Positions 54,401-64,000 of a DNA stretch of 64,000 nucleotides are shown in pieces. Location of the stretch: positions 2,918,085 to 2,982,084 of the forward strand of contig OX422192.1 in the NCBI GenBank assembly GCA_949130485.1, written 5' to 3'. The DNA comes from Agelas oroides. Taxonomy: Eukaryota; Porifera; Demospongiae; Agelasida; Agelasidae. The notes beneath the pieces were generated by a model, which did not search any database, was not told the origin of the DNA, and saw only the letters and a program-made list of their open reading frames with translations. A program made the position numbers and the translations under genes. Positions within the stretch are counted from its first letter, which is position 1, and every line of letters starts with the position of its first letter.

Positions 54401-54800
54401 CCACACACTACCCCACTGTACCTCACTCTTCCACACTCTACCCCAACTCTACCTCACTCTACCACACTCTACACTGACTCTACCTCACTCTACCACACTC
54501 TACCCTGGTTCGACCCTAGTCTAACTCACTCTACCACACTCTTCCCCGACTCTACATCATTCTACCACACTCTACACTGACTCTACCTCACTCAACCACA
54601 CTCTACCCTGGTTTGACCCGACTCTAACTCACTCTACCACACTCTACCCTGGCTCGAACCAACGAAACCTCACTCTACCACACCCTACCCAGATTCTACC
54701 TCACTCTACCACACTCTACCCCGACTCTACCTAAATCTACCACACTCTACACTCACTCTACCTCATTCTACCACCCTCTTCCCTGGTTCAACTCGAGTCT
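51400..54800 (+). repeat. Domain C, last C2-C1-C2 period
   Basis: This is the remainder of C2 with AACCAACAAAACCTC near 51,791, then C1 at about 51.9-53.6 kb (ATG word at 52039, CTCAATCCCGGC near 52,260), then C2 again at about 53.6-54.8 kb with AACCAACGAAACCTC near 54,657. Offsets to the earlier period are 4,076 bp (47,963/52,039) and 4,142 bp (48,874/53,016). These equal the basic C periods plus the 1,264-bp duplication. Confidence 0.78.
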
Positions 54801-56280
54801 TCCTCACTCTACCACACAATTTTCCCCGACTCTACATCATTCTACCACACTCTACACTGACTCTACCTCACTCTACCACACTCTACCCTGGTTCGACCCG
54901 ACTCTAACTCACTCTACCACACTCTATCCTGCATAGTCCCGACTCTACCTCACTCTACCACACCCTACCCCGACTCTACCTCAATCTACCACAGTCTACG
55001 CTGGCTCGACACTACTCTACCTCACTCTACCACACTCTACGTTGGCTCGACCCGACTCAACCTCACTCTACCACACTCTACCCCAACTCTACCTCACTGT
55101 ACCGCCACTCTACCTCACTCTACCATACTCTACCTTGGCTAGGTCCGACTCTACCTCACTCTAGCAAACTCTACCCTGGCTCGACTGGACTCTACCTCAC
55201 TCTACCACACTCTACCATGGCTCGACCCGACTCTATCTCACTCTACCACACTCTACACTGACTCAACCTCGCTCTACCAACTCTACCCTGGTTCGACCCG
55301 ACTCTTCCTCACTCTACCACACTCTACCCTGGGTCGACCCGACTGTATCTCACTCTACCACACCCTACTCCGACTCTACCTCACTCTACCACACTCTACC
55401 CCGACTCTACCTCACTCTACCACACTCTACCCCGACTCAACCTCACTCTATCACACTCTACACTGACTCTACCTCTCTCTACCACACTCTACCCTGGTTC
55501 GACCCGAGTCTAACTCACTCTACCACACTCTACCCTGGCTCGATCCTACTCTACTTCACTCTAACACACCCTACCCCGACTCTATGTCACTCTACCACAC
55601 TCTACCCCATCTCAACCTCAATCTACCACACTCTACACTGACTCTACCTCACTCTACCACACTCTACTCTGGTTCGACCCGAGGCTAACTCACTCTACCA
55701 CACTCTATCCTGGATCGACCCGACTCTACCTCACTCTACCACACCCTATCCCGACTCTACCTCCCTCTGCCACACCCTACCCCGTCTCTACATCACTCTA
55801 CCACACTCTCCACTGTCTCTACCTCACTCTACCACACTCTACCCTGGTTCGACCCGACTCTAACTCACTCTACCACACTCTACCCTGGCTCGACCCGACT
55901 CTACCTCACTCTACCATACCCTACCTCGAGTCTACCTCACTCTACCACTCTCTACCCCGAGTCTACCACTCTCTACCACACTCTACGCTGGCTCGACACT
56001 ATTGTACCTCACTCTGCCACGCTCTACGTGGGCTCGACCCGAATCTACCTCACTCTACCACACTCTACCCTAGCTTTACCCAACTATACCTCACTCTACC
56101 ACACCCTACCCAGACTCTACCTCACTCTACCACACTCTACCCCGACTCTACCTCACTCTACCTCACTCTACCTCGTCTCTTCCTCACTCTACCACACTCT
56201 GCCCTTGCTCGACCCGACTCTACCTCACTCTACCAAACTCTACCCTGGCTCGACTGGGCTCTACCTCACTCTACCACACT
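54800..56280 (+). repeat. Transitional, irregular satellite segment
   Basis: This stretch is still 31/41-bp satellite but less regular, and it matches no neighbour at a constant offset by eye. It includes the short oddity ACAATTTTCCCC at 54,816-54,827, CATAGTCCCGAC near 54,933, GGTCCGACTC near 55,140 and CTGTACCGCCACTC near 55,098. Words of B type and D type are both present. No gene or mobile-element end was recognised in it. Confidence 0.6.
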
Positions 56281-59200
56281 CTACCATGGCTCGACCCGAC
56301 TTTACCTCACTGTATCACGCTCTACCTTGGCTCTACCCGACCCTACCTCACTCTACCACACTCTACCCCGACTCTACCTCACTCTACCACACTCTACCCA
56401 GGCTCGATCCGACTCAACCTTACTCTACCACACTCTATCCTGGCTCTACCCGACTCTACCTCACTCTACCCCACCCTACCCCGACTCTATCTCATTCTAG
56501 TACACTCAATCCCGACTCTACCTCACTCTACCACACTGTACCCTGGCTCGACCCGACTCTACGTCACTCTACCACACTCTACCCTGGCTCCACCTGACTC
56601 TACCTCACTCTACCACACTCTACCCTGGCTCTACCCGACTCTACCTCACTCTACCCCACTCTACCCCGACTCTACCTCACTCTACCACACTCTACCCTGG
56701 CTCGACCCGACTCTACCTCACTCTACAACACTGTACCCAGGCTAAACCTGACTCTACCTCACTCTACCCCACCTTACCACGACTCTACCTCACTCTACTA
56801 CACTCAACCCCGACTCTACCTCACTCTACCACAATCTACCCCGACTCTACCTCACTCTACCACACTCTACCCCTACTCTATTTCACTCTACCACGCTCTA
56901 CACTGACTCTACTTCACTCTACCACACTGTACACTGGTTCGACCCGAGTCTAACTCACTCTACCGCACTCTACCCTGGCACGACCCGACTCTACCTCACT
57001 CTACCACACTCTACCCTGGCTCTACCCCACTATACCTCACTCTACCACACCCTACCCAGACTCTACCTCACTCTACTACACTCTACGTTGGCTCGACCCA
57101 ACTCTACCTCACTCTACCACACTCTACCCTGGCTCTACCCGACTATACCTTACTCTACCACACCCTACCCAGACTCTACCTCACTCTACCACACTCTACC
57201 CCGACTCTACCTCACTCTACCACACTCTACCCCGACTCTACCTCACTCTACCACACCCTACCCTGGTTCGACCTGACTCTAACTCACTCTACCACACTCT
57301 GCCCTGGCTCGACCCGACTCTACCTCACTCTACCAAATTCTACCCTGGCTCGACTGGACTCTACCTCACTCTACCACACTCTACCCTGGCTCGACCCGAC
57401 TCTACCTCACTCTACCACACTCTACCCTGACTCTACCTCACTCTACCACACTCTACCCTGCCTCGACCCTACTCTACCTCACTCCACCAAACTCTACCTT
57501 GACTCGTGCCGACTCTACCTCACTCTACCAAACTCTACCCTAGCTCGACTGGACTCTACCTCACTCTACCACACTCTACCCTTGTTCTACCCAACTCTAC
57601 CTCACTCTACCTCAATCTACCCCGACTCTACCTCACTCTACCACACTCTACCCTGGCTCTACCCGACTATACCTCACTCTACCACATCCTACCCAGACTC
57701 TACCTCACTCTACCACACTCTACCCTGGCTCTATCCGAATATACCTTACTCTACCACACCCTACCCAGACTCCACCTAACTCTACAACACTCTACCCCGA
57801 CTCTACCTCACTCTACCACACTCCACCACGACTCTTCCTCACTCTACCACAGTCTACCCTGGCTCGACCCGACTCCACCTCACTCTACCACACTCTACCC
57901 CAACTCTACCTCACTCTACCCCCACTCTACCTCATTCTACCACACTCTACCCTGGCTCGACCTGACTCTACCTCACTCTACCAAACTCTACCCTAGCTCG
58001 ACTGGACTCTACCTCACTCTACCACACTCTACCCTGGCTCGACCCGACTATACCTCACCCTACCACACCCTACCCTGGCTCAACCCGACTCTACCTCACT
58101 CCACACTCGCTCGACCCGACTCTAACTCACTCTACTACACTCTACCCCGACTCTACCTCACTCTACCACACTCTACCCAAGCTCGACCTGACTGTACCTC
58201 ACCCTACCACACCCTACCCTGGCTAAACCCGACTCTACCTCACTCCACACTCGCTCGACCCGACTCTAACTCACTCTACCGCACTCTACCCCAACTCTAC
58301 CTCACTCTACCACACTCTACCCTGCCTCGAACCTACTCTACCTCACTCTACCACACTCTACCTTGACTCGACCCGACTCTACCTCACTCTACCACACTCC
58401 ACCCCGACTCTAACTCACTCTACCACACACTACCCGGACTCTACCTCACTCTACCACACTCTACTCTGAGTCTACCTCTCTCTATCACACTCTAACCTGG
58501 CTCGACCTGACTCTACTTCACTCTAACACACCCTACCCCGACTCTATCTCACTCTACCACACTCTATCCCGTCTCTACCTCAATCTACCACACTCTACAC
58601 TGATGCTACCTCACTCTACCACACTCTACCCTGGTTCGACCCGAGTCTAACTCACTCTACCACACTCTACCCTGGCTCTACCCGACTATACCTCACTCTA
58701 CCACACCCTACCCAGACTCTACCTCACTCTACCACACTCTACCCCGACTCTACCTCACTCTACCACACTCTACCCCGTCTCCTCCTCACTCTACCACACT
58801 CTACTCTGGCTCGACCCGACTCTACCTCACTCTAGCACACTCTACCCCAACTCTACCTCACTCTACCCCGACTCTACCTCACTCTACCACACTCTACCCT
58901 GGCTAGACCCGGCTCTACCTCACTCTACCAAACTCTACCATGGCTCGACTGGACTCTACCTCACTCTACCACACTCTACCATGGCTCGACCCGACTCTAC
59001 CTCACTCTATGACACTCTACTCTGGCTCTACCTGACTCTACCTCACTCTACCACACTCTACACTGACTCTACCTCACTCTACCACACTCTACCATGACTC
59101 GACCCGACTTTACCTCACTGTATCACGCTCTACCTTGGCTCTACCCGACCCTACCTCACTCTACCACACTCTACCCCGACTCTACCTCACTCTACCACAC

Positions 59201-62010
59201 TCTACCCAGGCTCGATCCGACTCAACCTTACTCTACCACACTCTATCCTGGCTCTACCCGACTCTACCTCACTCTACCCCACCCTACCCCGACTCTATCT
59301 CATTCTAGTACACTCAATCCCGACTCTACCTCACTCTACCACACTGTACCCTGGCTCGACCCGACTCCACGTCACTCTACCACACTCTACCCTGGCTCCA
59401 CCTGACTCTACCTCACTCTACCACACTCTACCCTGGCTCTACCCGACTCTACCTCACTCTACCCCACTCTACCCCGACTCTACCTCACTCTACCACACTC
59501 TACCCTGGCTCGACCCGACTCTACCTCACTCTACCACACTGTATCCAGGCTAAACCTGACTCTACCTCACTCTACCCCACCTTACCCCGACTCTACCTCA
59601 CTCTACTACACTCAACCCCGACTCTACCTCACTCTACCACAATCTACCCCGACTCTACCTCACTCTACCACACTCTACCCCTACTCTACCTCACTCTACC
59701 ACACTCTACACTGACTCTACTTCACTCTACCACACTGTACACTGGTTCGACCCGAGTCTAACTCACTCTACCGCACTCTACCCTGGCACGACCCGACTCT
59801 ACCTCACTCTACCACACTCTACCCTGGCTCTACCCCACTATACCTCACTCTACCACACCCTACCCAGACTCTACCTCACTCTACTACACTCTATGTTGGC
59901 TCGACCCAACTCTACCTCACTCTACCACACTCTACCCTGGCTCTACCCGACTATACCTTACTCTACCACACCCTACCCAGACTCTACCTCACTCTACCAC
60001 ACTCTACCCCGACTCTACCTCACTCTACCACACTCTACCCCGACTCTACCTCACTCTACCACACCCTACCCTGGTTCGACCTGACTCTAACTCACTCTAC
60101 CACACTCTGCCCTGGCTCGACCTGACTCTACCTCACTCTACCAAATTCTACCCTGGCTCGACTGGACTCTACCTCACTCTACCACACTCTACCCTGGCTC
60201 GACCCGACTCTACCTCACTCTACCACACTCTACCCTAACTCTACCTCACTCTACCACACTCTACCCTGGCTCGATCCTACTCTACCTCACTCCACCAAAC
60301 TCTACCTTGACTCGTGCCGACTCTACCTCACTCTACCAAACTCTACCCTAGCTCGACTGGACTCTACCTCACTCTACCACACTCTACCCTTGTTCTACCC
60401 AACTCTACCTCACTCTACCTCAATCTACCCCGACTCTACCTCACTCTACCACACTCTACCCCTACTCTACCTCACTCTACCACACTCTACACTGACTCTA
60501 CTTCACTCTACCACACTCTACCCTGGTTCGACCTGAGTCTAACTCACTCTACCACATTCTACCCTGGCTCGACCCGACTCTACCTCACTCTACCACACTC
60601 TACCCTGGCTCTACCCGACTATACCTCACTCTACCACATCCTACCCAGACTCTACCTCACTCTACCACACTCTACCCTGGCTCTATCCGAATATACCTTA
60701 CTCTACCACACCCTACCCAGACTCCACCTAACTCTACAACACTCTACCCCGACTCTACCTCACTCTACCACACTCCACCCCGACTCTTCCTCACTCTACC
60801 ACAGTCTACCCTGGCTCGACCCGACTCCACCTCACTCTACCACACTCTACCCCAACTCTACCTCACTCTACCCCCACTCTACCTCATTCTACCACACTCT
60901 ACCCTGGCACGACCTGACTCTACCTCACTCTACCAAACTCTACCCTAGCTCGACTGGACTCTACCTCACTCTACCACACTCTACCCTGGCTCGACCCGAC
61001 TATACCTTACCCTACCACACCCTACCCTGGCTCAACCCGACTCTACCTCACTCCACACTCGCTCGACCCGACTCTAACTCACTCTACTACACTCTACCCC
61101 GACTCTACCTCACTCTACCACACTCTACCCAAGCTCGACCTGACTGTACCTCACCCTACCACACCCTACCCTGGCTCAACCCGACTCTACCTCACTCCAC
61201 ACTCGCTCGACCCGACTCTAACTCACTCTACCGCACTCTACCCCAACTCTACCTCACTCTACCACACTCTACCCTGCCTCGACCCTACTCTACCTCACTC
61301 TACCACACTCTACCTTGACTCGACCCGACTCTACCTCACTCTACCACACTCCACCCCGACTCTAACTCACTCTACCACACACTACCCGGACTCTACCTCA
61401 CTCTACCACACTCTACCCTGAGTCTACCTCTCTCTATCACACTCTAACCTGGCTCGACCTGACTCTACTTCACTCTAACACACCCTACCCCGACTCTATC
61501 TCACTCTACCACACTCTATCCCGTCTCTACCTCAATCTACCACACTCTACACTGATGCTACCTCACTCTACCACACTCTACCCTGGTTCGACCCGAGTCT
61601 AACTCACTCTACCACACTCTACCCTGGCTCGACCCGACTATACCTCACTCTACCACACCCTACCCAGACTCTACCTCACTCTACCACACTCTACCCCGAC
61701 TCTACCTCACTCTACCACACTCTACCCCGTCTCCTCCTCACTCTACCACACTCTACCCTGGCTCGACCCGACTCTACCTCACTCTAGCACACTCTACCCC
61801 AACTCTACCTCACTCTACCCCGACTCTACCTCACTCTACCACACTCTACCCTGGCTAGACCCGGCTCTACCTCACTCTACCAAACTCTACCATGGCTCGA
61901 CTGGACTCTACCTCACTCTACCACACTCTACCATGGCTCGACCCGACTCTACCTCACTCTATGACACTCTACTCTGGCTCTACCCGACTCTACCTCACTC
62001 TACCACACTC
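56280..62010 (+). repeat. Domain E: tandem duplication of 2,808-2,952 bp
   Basis: The rare run GACTTTACCTCACTGTATCA after the ATG at 56286 recurs after the ATG at 59094 (offset 2,808). The joint is near 59,090. Later in the copy the offset becomes 2,952 (57,681/60,633 and 58,940/61,892), because the second copy carries 144 bp more near 60.45-60.59 kb (equal to 2x31 + 2x41). Shared marks include GTGCCGACTC near 57,507 and 60,315, TCTCCTCCTCAC near 58,778, and CACACTCGCTCGACC. The match ends near 62,010. Confidence 0.88.
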
Positions 62011-64000
62011 TACCCCGACTCTACCTCACTCAACCACACTCTACCCCGACTCTACCTCACTCTACCACGCTCTACCCCAACTCTACCTCACTGTACCACA
62101 CTCTACACTGACTGTACCTCACTCTACCACACTCTACCCTGGCTCCACCTGACTCTACCTCATTCTACCACACTCTACCCTGGGTCTACCCGACTCTACC
62201 TCACTCTACCACACTCTACCCCGACTCTACCTCACTCTACCACACTCTACCCCGACTCTACCTCACTCTACCACACTGTACCCCGACTCTACCTCATTCT
62301 ACCACACTCTACCCTGGCTCTACCCGACTCTACCTCACTCTACCACACTCTACCCCGACTCTACCTCTCTCTACCGCACTCTATCCAGGCTCGACCCGAC
62401 TCTACCTCACTCTACCACACTCTACCCTGGCTCGACCCGACTCTACCTCATTCTACCACACTGTGCCCTGGCTCTACCCAACTCTACCTCACTCTACCCC
62501 ACTCTACCCCGACTCTACCTCACTCTACCACACTCTACCCTGCCTCGACCCGACTCTACCTCACTCTACCACACTGTACCCTGGCTCAAGCCGACTCTAC
62601 CTCACTCTACTACAGTCAACCACGACTCTACCTCACTCTACCACAATCTACCACGACTCTACCTCACTCTACCACACTCTACCCCTACTCAACCTCACTC
62701 TACCACACTCTACACTGACTCTACTTCACTCTACCACACTCTACCCTGGTTCGACCCGAGTCTAACTCACTCTACCACATTCTACCCTGGCTCGACCCGA
62801 CTCTACCTCACTCTACCACACTCTACCCTGGCTCTACCTCACTATACCACACTCTACCCCGACTCTACCTCACTCTACCACACTCTACCCCGACTCTACC
62901 TCACTCTACCACACTCTACCCCGACTCTACCTCACTCTACTACACTCTACACTGAATCTACCTCTCTCTACCACACTCTACCCTGGTTCGACCCGAGTCT
63001 CACTCACTCTACCACACACTTCCTGGCTCGACCCAACTCTATTTCACTCTACCACACCCTACCCCGACTCTACCTCACTCTACCACACTCTACCCCGTCT
63101 CTACCTCAATCTACCACACTCTACACTGACCCTACCTCACTCTACCACACTCTACCCTAGTTCGACTCGAGTCTACCTCACTCTACCATACTCTACCCTG
63201 GTTCGACTCGAGTCTACCTCACTCTACCACACTCTTGCCCAACTCTACATCACTCTACCACACTCTACACTGACTCTACCTCACTCTACCACACTCTACC
63301 CTGGTTCGACCCAACTCTAACTCACTCTACCACACTCTACCCTGGCTCGACCCGACTCTACCTCACTCTATCACACCCTACCCCGACTCTACCTCACTCT
63401 ACAACACTCTACGCTGGCTTGACACTTCTCTACCTCACTCTACCACACTCTACGTTGGCTCGACCCGACTCTACCTCACTCTACCACACTCTAACCTGGC
63501 TCAACCCAGCTATACCTCACTCCACCACACCCTTCCCAGACTCTACCTCACTCTACCACACTCTATCCCGACTCTACCTCACTCTACCACACTCTACCCC
63601 GTCTCTTCCTCACTCTACCACGCTCTACCCTGGCTAGACCCGACTCTACCTCACTCTACCAAACTCTACCCTGGCTCGACAGGACTCTACCTCACCCTAC
63701 CACCCTCTGCCATTGCTCGACCCGACTCTACCTCACTCTACCACACTCTACCCCGACTCTACCTCACTATACCACACTCTACCCCGACTCTACCTCACTC
63801 TACGACACTCTACCCCGACTCTACCTCACTCTACCACACTCTACCCCGACTCTACCTCACTCTACCACACTCTACACTGACTCTACCTCTCTCTACCACA
63901 CTCTACCCTGGTTCGATCCGAGTCTAACTCACTCTACCACACACTATCCTGGTTCGACCCAACTCTATTTCACTCTACCACAACCTACCCCGACTCTACC
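62010..64000 (+). repeat. Right end of the window: more homogeneous satellite
   Basis: The tail has several runs of consecutive plain 31-mers ending CTCTACCCCGA, for example 62,850-62,940 and 63,745-63,860. Between them are the usual variants (CTGGTTCGACCCGAG with CTCTAACTC or CTCACTC, GACACTTCTC with CTACGTTGG near 63,420-63,455). No constant-offset duplicate inside the window was found for most of it. The array continues past the right edge. Confidence 0.75.

Larger units (their letters stand above)
1..64000 (+). repeat. Satellite array of mixed 31-bp and 41-bp units filling the window
   Basis: Every line of the window is made of 10-11 bp words starting CTCTACC or a one-base variant. The word CTCTACCTCA is followed by CTCTACCACA and then by a linker. 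An 11-bp linker (CTCTACCCCGA, CTCTACACTGA) gives a 31-bp unit, and a 21-bp linker (CTCTACCCTGG plus CTCGACCCGA or a variant) gives a 41-bp unit. The canonical 31-mer counts 16 C, 7 T, 7 A, 1 G; the 41-mer counts 20 C, 9 T, 8 A, 4 G. There is one CpG in the short unit and two in the long one. All units seen lie in one orientation. No unique DNA, transposon end, RNA gene or promoter was recognised between them. Satellite DNA of this scale is known from eukaryotic heterochromatin; the family name and the host cannot be told from the sequence. Confidence 0.97.

Noticed and set aside
1-64000. A secreted or structural repeat protein (silk-, mucin- or collagen-like) gene
   Set aside because: A real repeat gene keeps units in multiples of three bases. 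Here the units are 31 and 41 bp, stops such as CTCTAACTCA are frequent and conserved, and there is no flanking non-repeat exon, signal peptide or splice site.
1-64000. CRISPR array
   Set aside because: The repeats have no unique spacers: every spacer-like interval is itself a repeat word, and there are no cas genes.
1-64000. Telomeric repeat
   Set aside because: The G-rich strand reads GGTAGAG in 10-11 bp words, not TTAGGG, TTTAGGG, TTAGG or a near variant, and no end structure is visible.
1-64000. Known centromeric alpha satellite or CENP-B box
   Set aside because: The unit length (31/41 bp) and the words do not match the 171-bp alpha repeat, and I saw no match to the CENP-B box core. A centromeric location remains possible but is not shown.
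1-64000. Genes on the - strand
   Set aside because: The reverse complement of the plain 31-mer has TAG at three positions and TGA at one, closing all three frames within each unit.
1-64000. Transposon or retroelement insertion
   Set aside because: No stretch departs from CTCTACC words for more than a few tens of bases, and there are no terminal inverted repeats, target-site duplications or poly-A tails.

Overview
The whole 64 kb window is one uninterrupted tandem-repeat (satellite) array. I found no stretch of unique sequence and nothing I can support as a protein gene, RNA gene, mobile element or CRISPR array. The array is built from 10-11 bp words that almost all begin CTCTACC. The usual order is a 10-mer CTCTACCTCA, a 10-mer CTCTACCACA, then a variable linker. 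With the 11-mer linker CTCTACCCCGA (or CTCTACACTGA) the repeat is 31 bp. With the two-part linker CTCTACCCTGG plus CTCGACCCGA (or CTCTACCCGA, or TTCGACCCGA) it is 41 bp. All repeats I read point the same way, and the + strand is rich in C and very poor in G: the canonical 31-mer has 16 C, 7 A, 7 T and 1 G. Satellite blocks of this size and order are typical of eukaryotic heterochromatin (pericentromeric, subtelomeric or B-/sex-chromosome DNA). The sequence itself does not name the organism.

Above the 31/41 bp level there are higher-order repeats (HORs), recognised by following marked variant words. Boundaries below are approximate, about +/-50 bp. Domain A is 1-4.29 kb, with an internal tandem repeat of about 1.76 kb. 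Domain B is a 4.1 kb tandem duplication at 4.29-8.45 and 8.45-12.51 kb. Domain A' is 12.5-16.76 kb and resembles A again; for example position 1 matches position 15297. Domain D is 16.76-38.74 kb: a diverged copy, then a nearly perfect 5,700-bp tandem array at about 19.88-32.04 kb with a nested 1,338-bp duplication, then a rearranged copy with 1,531-bp and 1,408-bp duplications. At 38.74-44.4 kb a C1 block and a D fragment follow, ending in a 216-bp tandem duplication. Domain C, 44.4-54.8 kb, alternates modules C1 and C2 with a basic period of about 2.8-2.9 kb and carries a 1,264-bp duplication. Domain E, 54.8-64 kb, holds a 2.8-2.95 kb tandem duplication and then a more regular 31-bp tail.

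The + strand contains long open frames, but they follow from the repeat composition and are rejected as genes. The - strand is closed in all three frames inside every canonical 31-mer. What the window best documents is how a two-length satellite evolves: nested unequal exchanges of 0.2 to 5.7 kb, nearly all in register with the 31/41 bp units, with enough shared variants to order some of the events.
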